DNA of 64,000 nt from Spinacia oleracea. Taxonomy: Eukaryota; Streptophyta; Magnoliopsida; Caryophyllales; Amaranthaceae. The notes beneath the pieces were generated by a model that did not search any database, had not been told where the DNA came from, and saw only the letters and a list, made by a program, of their open reading frames with translations. Positions 11,547 through 22,846 of this stretch are shown one piece after another (position 1 is the stretch's first letter; each line of letters opens with the position of its first letter). The stretch spans positions 124,516,715-124,580,714 of the forward strand of contig NC_079490.1 of NCBI RefSeq assembly GCF_020520425.1, written 5' to 3'. A program made the position numbers and the translations under genes.

Positions 11547-14500
11547 TTGGCCTTTCATGGAACTGTCGGGGGTTGGGGAGCCCTCGGGCAGAAAATGCAC
11601 TCAAGGGTGTATTAAAAATCGAAAATCCTCATTTCGTCTTCCTCTCGGAGACGAAATTAAAAGGTAAGGAGTGGGAGAGTTTGAGAAGAAAGATTAGATT
11701 AAAGAATTTTGTGGGGGTTGACTGTGAGGGAGATGGAAGGCAGCGTCGGGGTGGGTTAGCTATGTTCTGGGATGAGGAGTTTGACCTCACTCTCCAATCA
11801 TCCTCGTTACATCACATGGACTTTATGGTAACTATGGCTGGGGGTGTTGTTTGGAGACTTACAGGTATATACGGACACCCGGAGGAGGAACACAAGGAGG
11901 AAACGTGGAGTTTGTTGGAGGGTCTGGGAGAGGAAAACACGCTGCCTTGGCTGTGTGTGGGAGATTACAATAGTATCCTATGTCACAGTGAGAAGATTGG
12001 GGGTAATCCAAAGAATCAGGCCGAAATTGATAAGTTCAGGGAAGTTGTTAGCAAGTGCAAGCTCTTGGACTTGTACTATGAAGGCTATCCTTTTACGTGG
12101 AGTAACAATCGGGGAGGTGCTGACAATGTCCAAGAACGTTTGGACCGAGCGTTGATGACAGAAGAATGGTTCGGCTTATTCCCATGCTCAAAGATAGAAC
12201 ATCTCCCAAAAAGAAAGTCGGATCACCTCCCTCTAAAGATACACATTCAAAGACAGCTCCTTGTTAGTACGAGAAAAAGAAGGAGAAGAAAAAGCTTTAA
12301 ATTCGAGAAGGAGTGGCTGAGGGATGACCGTTGTGCCGAGATAGTGGAGGAAGTGTGGGTGGCTGGTGGGGGAGGGGACGTAAAACAGAAGATTGCGGAG
12401 TGTGCAAGTAGACTGAGAACGTGGAGCTGTTCTCGGTCTATTGAGTTCAGAAAAGAGATTGAAAGCCGTAGGAGAAAGGTGAAGGAGCTAATGGTCGCAT
12501 ACCCATCTAGTGAAGTGTTGGAGAGTATTCGTATGTTGGATAAGGAAATTGACGAGCTAGAACACCGTGAAGAGGTTTTTTGGGCACAAAGGAGTAGACA
12601 AGATTGGTTGAAAGAAGGGGATAAAAACACGACTTTCTTCCATAAGAAGGCGGAAATGAGGAAAAACCGTAATACTATTAAGGGAGTGTTTGATGAGGGT
12701 GGCACTTGGAGGGATGTGGAAGAGGAGGCAGAGGAGGTTTTTGTTACCTACTTTAAGTCCCTATTCACATCGAATGGGGAAGTGGAGACTCAACAGGTGC
12801 TAGAAACGGTGCGGGCAAGAGTGTCTAATGAAATGAACGAGGCTCTGTCACAACCATACACAAAGGAGGAGGTAATCACTGCCCTTAAACATATGCATCC
12901 TCTAAAAGCCCCCGGCCCCGATGGCATGCCAGCTCTTTTTTATAAAAAATTTTGGGGGATTGTGGGGGATGATACCACAGATTTTGTACTTAACATCCTG
13001 AATAATGGGGCCTCGATGGATCAGATCAACCACACTAATGTAGTCCTCATCCCAAAAAAGAAAGTGTGTGAGTCAACAAAAGACTATCGGCCGATTAGTT
13101 TATGTAATGTTTTGTACAAACTAATCTCGAAAGTCCTCTCTAACCGCCTAAAGGCTGTTCTCCCACAGGTTATAAATGACTCTCAAAGCGCCTTCGTCCC
13201 GGGTCGTTTGATCACTGACAATATTCTTGTGGCCTATGAATTATTCCATTACCTCCGAAAGAAGAAAAGTGGCTCGAAGGGATTTATGGCTATGAAACTA
13301 GATATGAGCAAAGCATACGATAGAGTCGAATGGGCTTTTGTGGAAGGAATGATGATGAAAATGGGGTTTAACAGCCAGTTTGTGGGCCTAGTCATGAACT
13401 GCATTACCTCTGTTTCGTATTCTATCCTCTTTAACGGATTCCCATCGACAAGGTTTAAGCCAAGTAGGGGACTAAGGCAGGGTGACCCACTATCGCCCTT
13501 CCTTTTCCTTGTGTGTGCGGAAGGCTTCTCCTCCCTTCTTAGAGATGCAGAAATGAAGAAAGCCATTCATGGAGTGAAGATAGGCCGCCATGTTGACCCT
13601 ATCTCGCACCTTCTTTTTGCAGACGATAGTCTGTTGTTTACTAGAGAAAATGAAACGGAGGCAGACGCGATACTAGACATCCTAACCTCTTATGAGGTAG
13701 CCTCGGGCCAGAAGATCAACATGGAAAAATCGGAAGTCTCTTTCAGCCGGAATGTTAGCACCAATATGCGGGATATGCTTCAATCGAAGTTGAATTATGC
13801 GGCTGTTATCGAGCACGATAAGTATCTTGGGCTCCCTACTTATATAGGGAGATCTAAGAAGGTAGTTTTCCAAGTAATCCAGGACCGAGTTTGGAAGAAA
13901 ATAAAAGGGTGGAAGGAAAGGTTCTTATCAAGAGCCGGAAGGGAGGTTCTGTTAAAGTCTATAGCACAAGCCATTCCCACCTATGCAATGCAATGTTTCA
14001 AATTGCCGGAAAGTGTCCTCCACAACCTGAACACGATGTGCCGTAATTTCTGGTGGGGGCAAAGGGGAGACGAACGGAAGCTTGCACTTATTGCGTGGCA
14101 GACTATGTGTAAACCGAAAGATTGTGGTGGAATAGGTATGAGAGACCTGAGCACGTTCAACTCAACACTCCTGGCAAAGCAGTGTTGGCGACTAGCCAAC
14201 AACCCGCAATCATTTGCGGCTAGAGTACTACGAGGCAAGTACTTCCCACGTACGTCCATTTGGGAAGCGACAGTACCCCCGCAAGCTAGCTTCACATGGA
14301 GATCAATCATGTCTGCGTGGAAAATCATAAAAGAAGGGTCAAGGTGGGTGACTGGTGATGGTAAGACAATAAAATTCTGGAGAGATAAGTGGCTGAATGG
14401 GGTTCCTGGGGGACGTATATTGTCACCAATTCCCGCAAATACGGACGGCAATGCGTGTTTAACAGATATGCGAGGGGATGGCAACATGGACTGGGACCTG

Positions 14501-15664
14501 GATAGAATTAAGGAACACATCACTAATGAAGAGATGGAAGCTATATGCAAGATTAAACTGGCGGAAAGTGACCAACCTGACTTTCTAAGTTGGACCCATA
14601 CAAAGAATGGAGAGTTCTCGGTACGAAGTGCCTACCACTACCAAATGCAGTGCAAGACTGGGAATGTAAGTTCTTCTACCCCCGAATTGGACAGAAGCTT
14701 ATGGAGAAGGGTATGGAAAGCAAATGTCCCAGAGAAGGTAAAGAACTTAGTATGGAGAGCGGCCAAAGGGGGTCTTCCTGTCATGACAACCCTGGCAAGT
14801 AGAGGAATACAGGTGGATACGATTTGCCCACAGTGTGGAGAAGCTCCGGAGACAATTACCCACATGGTACTCCAGTGTGTGGGCAGCAGAACGCTATGGC
14901 GAATGTCACCACTTCGTCTAGAAGCACAGGAAGGGGCACGCAACTTCTTTGTGTGGTGTGAGGAGTATGCAAAGCTATGTAAAGTGGATCGTATGTGGGA
15001 GATAGCTATGATGGTGGTATGGCAGGCCTGGAATATGCGGAATAAATGGGTTTTTGAAAAAAGAAAGGAAGATCTTGGGAGGGTGTGCTCGAAGATGCTG
15101 ACTTACTTAGGGGAGTTCGAGGCAGCAACAGTAAGAGGACAACACCAGTTAGAGAGAGGAGCTGTACCTAACGCAACATGGAAACCCCCACAAAGCACTT
15201 TGTATAAACTGAATACTGATGCAGCTGTGCCAAAGGTGGGAGCAATCGGGTTGGGGATGATTGTAAGGGATGGAATTGGTGACGTGATGATGAGTGGGGG
15301 ACGAAACATAGAAGGGAATATGGGTGCCCTGCAGGCGGAGGCTGAAGGTGTTCGCTTTGGGATGAAACTTGCTTTTGAAGCAGGACTACGGTCTATAGAG
15401 ATGGAGTCAGATTGCTCTTTGCTGATTGATATGCTCCAGGGAAAGAGGAAAGAAGTCACGGCTGCACAGGTGGTAGTCAATGACATTGTTAGTTTAGCAA
15501 GTTCTTTTGATAATTGTATTTTCAGCTTTGCTAGACGTACCTGTAATGTAGTAGCTCACTCCATAGCTAAGGCAGCCCTTCACTTTGAAGAGCCCTTGGT
15601 ATTCATGGAGGAATGTCCACCAAACCTTTATCATCTTGTTCTTGCGGACAAGACGCTTCTTTGA
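11543..15664 (+). CDS. LINE ORF2: endonuclease, reverse transcriptase and RNase H
   Basis: The protein is 1,373 residues from the ATG that overlaps the ORF1 stop. An in-frame ATG at 11501 would add 14 residues, but the 11543 start gives the family-typical opening (IGLSWNCRG). Domains in order: an APE-type endonuclease (about 1-235) with WNCRG, SETK (E36), GDYN (D141, N143) and SDH (D227, H228); a reverse transcriptase (about 480-780) with AYDRVEW and FADD (D694, D695); a zf-RVT region with CPQCGEAPETITH; and an RNase H-like domain with NTDA (D1226), AEAEG, ESDCSLL and AHSIAKAAL. It carries out target-primed reverse transcription. No stop or frameshift is present, so it is potentially active in trans even though ORF1 is truncated. 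Confidence 0.95.
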   Translation: MIGLSWNCRGLGSPRAENALKGVLKIENPHFVFLSETKLKGKEWESLRRKIRLKNFVGVDCEGDGRQRRGGLAMFWDEEFDLTLQSSSLHHMDFMVTMAGGVVWRLTGIYGHPEEEHKEETWSLLEGLGEENTLPWLCVGDYNSILCHSEKIGGNPKNQAEIDKFREVVSKCKLLDLYYEGYPFTWSNNRGGADNVQERLDRALMTEEWFGLFPCSKIEHLPKRKSDHLPLKIHIQRQLLVSTRKRRRRKSFKFEKEWLRDDRCAEIVEEVWVAGGGGDVKQKIAECASRLRTWSCSRSIEFRKEIESRRRKVKELMVAYPSSEVLESIRMLDKEIDELEHREEVFWAQRSRQDWLKEGDKNTTFFHKKAEMRKNRNTIKGVFDEGGTWRDVEEEAEEVFVTYFKSLFTSNGEVETQQVLETVRARVSNEMNEALSQPYTKEEVITALKHMHPLKAPGPDGMPALFYKKFWGIVGDDTTDFVLNILNNGASMDQINHTNVVLIPKKKVCESTKDYRPISLCNVLYKLISKVLSNRLKAVLPQVINDSQSAFVPGRLITDNILVAYELFHYLRKKKSGSKGFMAMKLDMSKAYDRVEWAFVEGMMMKMGFNSQFVGLVMNCITSVSYSILFNGFPSTRFKPSRGLRQGDPLSPFLFLVCAEGFSSLLRDAEMKKAIHGVKIGRHVDPISHLLFADDSLLFTRENETEADAILDILTSYEVASGQKINMEKSEVSFSRNVSTNMRDMLQSKLNYAAVIEHDKYLGLPTYIGRSKKVVFQVIQDRVWKKIKGWKERFLSRAGREVLLKSIAQAIPTYAMQCFKLPESVLHNLNTMCRNFWWGQRGDERKLALIAWQTMCKPKDCGGIGMRDLSTFNSTLLAKQCWRLANNPQSFAARVLRGKYFPRTSIWEATVPPQASFTWRSIMSAWKIIKEGSRWVTGDGKTIKFWRDKWLNGVPGGRILSPIPANTDGNACLTDMRGDGNMDWDLDRIKEHITNEEMEAICKIKLAESDQPDFLSWTHTKNGEFSVRSAYHYQMQCKTGNVSSSTPELDRSLWRRVWKANVPEKVKNLVWRAAKGGLPVMTTLASRGIQVDTICPQCGEAPETITHMVLQCVGSRTLWRMSPLRLEAQEGARNFFVWCEEYAKLCKVDRMWEIAMMVVWQAWNMRNKWVFEKRKEDLGRVCSKMLTYLGEFEAATVRGQHQLERGAVPNATWKPPQSTLYKLNTDAAVPKVGAIGLGMIVRDGIGDVMMSGGRNIEGNMGALQAEAEGVRFGMKLAFEAGLRSIEMESDCSLLIDMLQGKRKEVTAAQVVVNDIVSLASSFDNCIFSFARRTCNVVAHSIAKAALHFEEPLVFMEECPPNLYHLVLADKTLL

Positions 15665-15717
15665 TTAATACAAGCTACGCATTTCATGTCAAAAAAAAAA
15701 AAAATTTGAAGATTGTC

Positions 15718-16097
15718 TATTTTTATCATCTGTCACAAAAAGTATGCAAGGAGAATTGCTGAAACCTTCCTGTTTAAAAAAGCATATTACAATAATTGAC
15801 ACAAAAAAGTTGGCATAAAAGTTTACCAACCCCCAAATTAGCTTTCAAATTGCTCATTTGGATAATCAAAATGACCAAAAAAATAAAGTTATAAATTGAA
15901 AAATATATTGTCTAGAACCCTTCCTTGGTGTAGTGTATTCACAATTGTTTATGTTGGAGTAAAAGTTTGTGTTCCATACATCTTGCACCTTGGTATTATA
16001 TTCATTCTCTAGCAGTAGTTGCAAACGAAGTAGTTATTTACTTCTTATACAATCCAATTCTACCACAACGAATAATGAAAAATAATAGCAGAAACAT
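15718..16097. other. Spacer between the LINE and the next gene's 3' end
   Basis: AT-rich sequence with no coding signal. Its right part is probably the 3' UTR of the minus-strand gene that ends at 16098. Confidence 0.4.
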
Positions 16098-19000
16098 TCA
16101 GTAAAGATTGTTGTCAAACACCCAAGGTTCATTCATGAAAAGCTCCCGGCCATTCATTTGAACCACCCCGTCTCTTATATCTTCTTCACGCTTCCTAGCA
16201 GCTTCAGCTCTCCTAGCTGATGCATTAGCGTCCTGCAACATCAAGATGAGCTTTTATTGATCATTCATAAAGTGACAATCTACATCTAATAGCTGAACTA
16301 CAAAATCTCAATACATGAACTTCCCAATTTTACACAAAACAGAATACACATGAACTTGCGAAAACTCTAAACTAATTATCCATATATTTGCATGCTCCAT
16401 AAAGGGCATCTCACACATCATACAGTCAAAATATCGAAGAAGCATCTCAGAAACATTGTGCATCTCAGAAACATTGTTCCATAAAGGGCATCTCAGAAAC
16501 ATTGTGCTGAGAGGGCTACATACTACGGAGTACAAGATATCATCAGGCAAGATGCATAGTCTGGTCTTCGTTATAAAATTTTACTCTTGGGTTTCACTTT
16601 CACATTTGTACAAAGTAATAATAAAACCCAGAGAGAACCAAAACTCAAAGAATAAGCATCACCACTCTCAATCCGATATTAATGAACATAATTGTCCAGC
16701 TGTTCACAGTCAGTTCGGAAGCCTCATCAAGCACTGCATATTGGCAAACCTCTCATTAGCCTAAGTCAGGAGAGGATTTTTCTAACAAAGAAACAGAATG
16801 GAAATGTTGGCTGCTGACAAATGATGAATCTGCTGATATGGGAATCTCTAAAAACAAAGCAGGCAGCCAGGCACCAACAAACCTATGTACAACATATGCT
16901 TGTGGAAAGGTTTCTAATGAAGGTGAGTTTCTTTGGTGGAAAATGTTGTTGGGAATAGGAATTTTCATCCCAACTTGGTCCAATTCCCATGGAAAATGTT
17001 CGAGGATTCCCATTAATGAGAAAGGAGAAGAGTAGTAGAGAAGGATACTTTTGTACATTGTAAATATTCCCAACTTATTCCCTCCATCATACCAAACAAG
17101 GGATTATCAATACTTCAATGAAATTCCCAATTACCAATTCTCAATCCCCATCCCACTCTCAATTCCCCAATTTCATATAATGGGTAATATTCCAACTTAG
17201 GCATCCTAGGTTGCAAGAAAGATCCCTGAACTCTGAGTGTTGCAGTTGTTCTTAATAAGTCTTCAAACCTCAGAGTTGGAAACTATGCAACTGTAACAAA
17301 TTCTGGTAGAAAAAGTTTACAGAACCTGAGATCTGATTTGTCCAAGTTCACCAAGAGTAGACTTTTATCTACAAATACTCTGCCCGTCAAACAGTTCACC
17401 TCATTACGGGCTATGTGACAGAGGCTCCTAACAACTAACAGGATAGCAAGCTCGAATTCGCAACACCTTTTCTTTAGCAGTAACTTCTCCCTAGAAAAAT
17501 AGACAAAAAATGTTACTTTGGTTAGAAGGGCTGTCAGTAGAAGTTGGTATCAAGTGTCCATTCGCCGGAAGAAGGCTGAAAGGTGAAACAGTGAGGAAGA
17601 GCCTGCTTACAGCTTCCTTTGCAGCCACCTCTCATGAATGAAACACAAGAAGGTTTAGAGACAAGAAAACTATTGTTTAGTGACTTATCAGATGATTTAT
17701 AGCCGTTATACAACTCTTTGCATATGAGAGGAACAAGAATTAAAAAATGTCAGCCTTTGATGCATTCATTCAATTTCTAAACCTAGGAAATTCAGTAGTG
17801 TATAAAAAGAGTGCTCTTATTTTAGCTTTGTACAGTTATGTGCAGATTTGGTGAAAGAATGATGACCTCCTGTTATCCCTTCCTAGGTATCTTGAAACTT
17901 GGAAGTAGTGATGCTTTTGTTTTGACCATGTAAATATGTATGTTCTTTGATATAGATAAGTTTGTCCGAAGACCGAACTCCCTTCTGCACATACTCTTTT
18001 CTTTTCTTTTTTAACCTAAGAAGAACATCTACCAAAAGAAAGTAATACTTTTACAAGGCTTGCAACGGTAAAACCGGTGATCTAACCAAAAGTAAAGTTC
18101 TCCAAAGATTCATCTCTACTCTGTATTTTTAATAATACAATTCAAGGGCAATAAAATGCATTCAAGAATTACGAACACAAGATCTGGGGGAAAAAAGTGT
18201 CCATGACAAAGGGCCTATCATGATATTCCTGCTTGTATTAAAAGGAATGGGAAGTAGAACCTACATCATGATGCAGTTTCCGTGAATAGAAAACTTATCC
18301 ATTTAAACTGGGATCTGAACAGTACGCTATGTACGCTATGTAATTTATCTCGTTATCTGTCTTAAATCGTAATATGGAATCAATATCTCCAAGTCTCCAA
18401 CAACCAAAATACCGTAACTGATGATATTCAAACCATTCACAACTCAATCATTTTACCATAAAAGATGAAGCAAAGAGATAGGGAACAATTGGAGTAACGG
18501 GCTAATAACATAATTTATATACTTCCTCTGTATTTAATTAAGGGATACACTTGCCTTTTCCGGCCGTATTTATTTAAGAGATACACTTGCCATTTTTAGT
18601 AACTTATCAACCCCACCATCTAATTAAATAATATATCTACACCCCACCCCCACCCCCACCCCTCCTCCCTAAAATGACATGGTCCCCACTTGTTTTTCTT
18701 ATTAAAATATCTAATCAACCCCACTTGTTTTATTACTTTATTTCATTCAATTCTTTTTCTTAATACCCGTGCCCGGCCAAATGTATCTCTTAAATAAACA
18801 CGGAGGGAGTATTTACTTATTTTGGTAACAAAAAATGAAAATATTTTAGTTTTACAATTTTTTCAAAAATCTGATAGCCTGCATAACCATATTAGTAGGG
18901 CTGGCAAAAGTTGACCCGACCTAATAACCCGACCCGAACCCGACCTAAATATAGTGGGCTTGGGTTCAGATTTTCAACCCAATTAATTAAATGGGTCGAC

Positions 19001-22000
19001 ACGAACCCGACCTGAAGTTAAATGGGTTAGGTTAAGGTTGAAAATTTCAACCCGAAATTAACCTGTGTAACCCGATTAAGTAAATGGGTCAATTTCAGGT
19101 CAGGTCAACCCAACCTGATAACCCGAAATAAAAGGAGAAGTTAGGTAAAACTTCGGTCATTTTACAATATTTGGACCAAAGGCCCAAAATCCAAATGTAT
19201 TAGCTTGTATGAATAACAAAACCCTAACCCTTCCCTTTATTTTCTACTTCTCTCAGCCTCCCACCTCCCTCTGTCTCTCTAATTCCTCTCTCTCTCATTC
19301 ACGGCGGACGCGGTGGCTTCCCTACTTCCTCAGTTAATTAACTACTCTGTACTCCTGCATCAACTGGGTGAAGGGAAAGATACTTAGATAGGTATTATTT
19401 AATTTATTTAAGAATAATTTATTCTTTATATCAATTTATGTTCAAGAATTACTTCATTATATGTTAATTTTAGAATACTTTGTGGATTTGCATATCTATT
19501 TGAAGAGTATTGCATGGTTTTGCATCTTAATTCAAGAGCTTTTTTGGATAATTAATTGACTTTAGAGTAATTGTGTGGATTTTAATGTTTATTTGTAAGA
19601 ATAATTTTCTGGATTTGATTGTTTATATAAGTATATTTTCGTCGATTTGTATGGTTTTATGAATGAATAATTTCGTGGATTTGTATGTTTGTCTGAGAAT
19701 AACTTCATGGATTATAATTTCCCCTATCTAATTTTTGTTTCCGTTTTATTTCTAAAAATGCTAATATTACTCCATATTATCATTTGTTATTTTTTGTGTG
19801 CAGGGCTTTTTATTCAACGAAATTTTGGCATCTTGTTATCACAAACATCACAGAGCTACGAACTTGGAGGATGCACACTACATTTTAGAGATATTTTTCT
19901 TACTTTGGATGTATATAAGTTTTAATTGATTGTCCGATTTCGTTGTAATATCTAGATCCTGCACATTTGTTTTGGATTTATGTTGGTGGGTAATCACAAT
20001 CGTTATTTTCCAAGTTCTTTGTATATCAGATCTAATGAAAAAGGGTTAATTAATATTCCTTTCTCGAAATAAGCAAGTTAAATGGGTTCGGGTTGACCAG
20101 AAATAAGCAAGTTAAATGGGTCAACCTATTTGTATAAATTAAAGTTAAAATAAATCAGGTTGAGAAGATGGGGTTCGGGTTGACCCGATAAGGGACAGAT
20201 CAGGTTAGGGTTTAGATTTTCAACCTGATTAGGTTCAGGTAGGAGGTTTCCAACCCGTTTAAGTCTGACCCGAACACGAACCCAACCCCACCTTATTGCC
20301 ACCCCTAGATATTAGTACAGTCTTACAATAGAAATTTGGCTTACTCCTTCCATTTCTCTAATGCTCCGTTTGGTTTGGTGTACAAAGTTTTCAGTGAAAA
20401 ATTATTTTCTATGGAAAACATTTCGAAGGGTATACACAATTTCAAACTCGTTTTCCTTTGTTTACTTCCTTAAAAGAAAATGGGTGAAGATGGAAGATTG
20501 AGGGGAAGAAGGGAGAGGGAGGTGAGAATGAAATGTGGAAAAGTGGTTTCCTCCCTTTCAAATGGAAAAGATTTTTCCACCTTTGAGGAATTATGGAAAA
20601 TTGTTTTTCATCCCTTATCAAACCAAACATCGTAAAATGATTGAAAGGCGAAATCATTTTCAATGAAAACGTTTTACACCCCACTAAACGGAGCCTAAGT
20701 TTGCCCCAACTTTCTTTTTGGTTTGTCCCTTTGAGTTTTCCACTTTTCCGCATACCACAAGTAGCCATGAGCTATGAAGCATGGGTACGCCTCCTAGGCA
20801 CCGTTTCCCATACCGGGTACGGGTAGTCGGGTACGGTATGGATTCGCCTAACATACGTACCCATGACGAACCCTAAGGGCGGGTACGCGGGTGACTTCTG
20901 GGGACGGATGACGTGTAGTCGGGGATGGGCTGGGTACGTATTTTAAGAGAAAGGCACGTACCCAAGAGGTATTATGACATCTTAGAGGCCAAAATTCACA
21001 TTTTAGGGTTTACTTTTCCAAATTCCACAATTTCTCTCACCTGCGTCATCTGCTCCTTGGAAGTCGGCATGGAGTTCTCCATGAAAGTCGGCATGGAGTT
21101 CTCTCACATAAAAACTTTTGGAATTGAGTTGAGGAAGAAGAGAGATGGGAGAAGAGAGAAGAAGAGATGAAGAAGAAAGTGGATCTGAAAATGAGGAGAG
21201 AGAAAGAAGGGGGGAAGGGAGTAGTACAGACTACAGATTCTGTATGCATGGGGATGGGAGTTGGAGTAATTATTTGTATCGCTTTGTTATTTAAGCAGTA
21301 ATTATTTAGGTAGTAAATTCTTGTTTTTTTTCTCTTTGCCGAATCCATGTCGTACCCGTTTTTTACAATTTTGTATTTTCCGTTTTCCGTCCCCGTACCC
21401 GTTTCCGTGCAACATAGGCCATGAGGGAGCACCGCTTTCTCTCACTTACACTACTTTTGGTCCCACCAATTTTTCTTTCATCAATTCTACCCATCCAAAA
21501 CTTAAAGGTAACTATCCTACAAACTTATTACTTAGGGATGAAGAAAATATCCATTAACTGAAAGTCCATTCTACTAGTGGTGCATCCGTTTTGTTTCAAA
21601 CATTGGTAGATCAGCTAATATGGGAAAACAGAAGCCAAGGAGTACACTTCCAAATAACAATTTAGTCTAGCTACAATTTCGACGGTCCTCCCCTAGATGC
21701 TAATCATCAAATAGAAAAGTCTGAACCATTGTTGTGAAAACTGTACAAAAAACATGTCAATGTTACTCATAGTAGGACACAGTTATGAGTGTCTCATACA
21801 GAAACATATCTAAGGGCGATACATGTCAGAGGCAAATATTGCTTAAATGGGGACACTATTCTACAGTTCCAGAGACGGAACACTATTCTAAAGTTTCAGA
21901 CACGGCTGCAAGGTTTGATTTGAAAATAGTTTGCACAAGCGTTACACGTACAAATCAATACAAAAACATTCCAAATACACTTGTTTGTAAGTTGTTTTAA

Positions 22001-22803
22001 AATTTTAATCACATAACCCCGTCGAAGTGTCGAGTGTGAGCACACATGGCATATTTTCTCTTCAACCCCTGCATTCTTTTTACTTCTACTACTTTATGGT
22101 TCAAGATGAAGTGTCTTGAAAAATTAAAGCGTCCGGTATTGAATCCATAACCCCGTCGAAGTGTCGAGTGTTAAACACGAGTCATGACATAAAGCAAAGA
22201 ATTGAAATAATACAAGACAGGGTTTAGATAGTTTAAGGCAACAGAATGCCACAGACTAGGCAATCGAAGGTATCAGGACCGACAAAATTTTATTTGTTGA
22301 AAACAATAAAACATGTCAATGAAATACTCTATTCCAAGTTTTCATCCTACTATATACAGTACAAAGTAAGCCTATAATCACAAAATTGATACGGAGTAAA
22401 ATTAGCACAGGAATTTCATCACTTCTCCTTAACAACAACAAACGACCAAACCAAACCAAAGAATTATATATAATCAACTACGAAAGGGAAAATGAGAGTA
22501 AAACCCTAAAAAATAAATGAATAAGCTTCAAAACCCAATCCAGATTATAAATTGCATAATTAAATTTCTAAGAATTTCACAATAGTTGTAACACTTTTTC
22601 TTTTTTTTTATAAATTATAAAAGTGAATAGCAATTAGAAAGATGATAAAAAGAGGGAATTTTGTCAATTAGAAAGATAAGGAAAAAGGCGAAACGAACCT
22701 GCTGGCGTCTCCACGAAAGGAATTGGGCTTGTGTCATTGGAGCAGGAGCTCCAGCATGGTGGCTTTTTGGCGTTTCTTCAACTTTCACCGCATCTTCCCC
22801 CAT
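16098..22803 (-). CDS. Small conserved protein with DFRP C-terminal-like motif, two exons, 6.5-kb intron
   Basis: Exon 1 (22803-22699) encodes 35 residues beginning MGEDAVKVEETPKSHH and ending FLSWRRQQ at an AG|GT donor. Exon 2 (16232-16098) follows a TTGCAG acceptor and encodes 44 residues, ending VFDNNLY and TGA. The junction is in phase 0 and gives a 79-residue protein. The arrangement 'T-x-x-x-F-L-x-W' then an Arg/Lys/Glu-rich helix then 'GRELF' resembles the C-terminal region of DRG-family-regulatory proteins (ZC3H15, RWDD1), which contact developmentally regulated GTPases. I infer a small plant protein of that kind; no zinc finger or RWD domain is present. The intron has taken up a Stowaway-like MITE, two hAT-like elements and a Tourist-like MITE. 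The splice sites are good and both exons lack disabling changes. Extra exons inside the intron cannot be excluded. Confidence 0.75.
16442..16505 (+). repeat. Three copies of an 18-bp repeat in the intron
   Basis: GCATCTCAGAAACATTGT occurs three times, two of them directly adjacent. A diverged relative starts about 45 bp upstream. It explains the short open frames seen here on both strands. The rest of the intron from 16506 to 18521 has no recognised feature. Confidence 0.8.
18522..18809. mobile_element. Stowaway-like MITE (288 bp)
   Basis: The ends CTTCCTCTGTATTTAATTAA and, inverted, CTCCCTCCGTGTTTATTTAA match over about 35 bp and are flanked by TA. A TA duplication and a CTCCCTCCGT terminus define Stowaway (Tc1/mariner) MITEs. 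A second partial copy of the inverted repeat begins near 18558. It lies in the intron of the small DFRP-like gene. Confidence 0.85.
18896..20307. mobile_element. Non-autonomous hAT element (about 1.4 kb)
   Basis: Termini TAGGGCTGGCAA and TTGCCACCCCTA are inverted repeats of the common plant hAT type. They are flanked by CATATTAG and GATATTAG, an 8-bp duplication with one mismatch. Both subterminal regions contain many ACCCGACC/AACCCGA repeats, likely transposase-binding motifs. The interior includes a pyrimidine-rich, 5'-UTR-like stretch (19200-19300) but no transposase frame, so it is probably a deletion derivative. Confidence 0.8.
20362..20695. mobile_element. Tourist-like (PIF/Harbinger) MITE (334 bp)
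   Basis: Inverted ends (T/G)GCTCCGTTTGGTTTGG and its imperfect partner are flanked by TAA on both sides. The 3-bp TAA duplication fits PIF/Harbinger MITEs. The TGGAAAA/TTTTCCA-rich interior yields spurious open frames. Confidence 0.75.
20772..21417. mobile_element. hAT-like non-autonomous element with 8-bp duplication (646 bp)
   Basis: The duplication GCCATGAG lies at 20764-20771 and 21418-21425. The ends are CTATG...CATAG, with subterminal GGGTACGGG/CCCGTACCC motifs inverted at the two ends. The interior has a short direct repeat of GTCGGCATGGAGTTCTC near 21063-21103 and purine-rich tracts; no transposase is seen. Confidence 0.75.
22012..22171 (+). repeat. Direct repeat of 26 bp, 134 bp apart
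   Basis: An identical 26-bp block beginning CATAACCCCGTCGAAGTGTC occurs at 22012-22037 and 22146-22171 in the intron. The region may be the remnant of a further degenerate element. Confidence 0.7.
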
Positions 22804-22846
22804 TGTTTTCTCTCCTCTCTTCTCTTCTCTTCTCTTCTCTTCGTTC
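22804..22846 (-). promoter_or_regulatory. GA-rich 5' UTR tract (CTTCT microsatellite) of the DFRP-like gene
   Basis: Just upstream of the minus-strand ATG is a repeated TCTTC tract (GAAGA on the sense strand), typical of plant 5' UTRs. Farther upstream (22847-23349) there is no gene; a promoter for the minus-strand gene is expected there but no clear TATA box was picked out. Confidence 0.5.

Larger units (their letters stand above)
10339..15702 (+). mobile_element. LINE (L1 clade, RNase H-containing) with target-site duplication
   Basis: A non-LTR retrotransposon flanked by a perfect 15-bp duplication, AATTTGAAGATTGTC, at 10324-10338 and 15703-15717 (the first As are shared with the tail). 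It ends in a poly(A) of about 14 bases. It holds ORF1 and an intact ORF2 overlapping by four bases. The perfect duplication, clean tail and open frames indicate a recent insertion. The first 53 bp (10339-10391) are not LINE sequence but copies of the nearby left flank, so the element is 5'-truncated within ORF1. Confidence 0.93.

Noticed and set aside
10586-15486. Long antisense frames inside the LINE (up to 189 residues)
   Set aside because: They are shadows of the intact ORF1 and ORF2.
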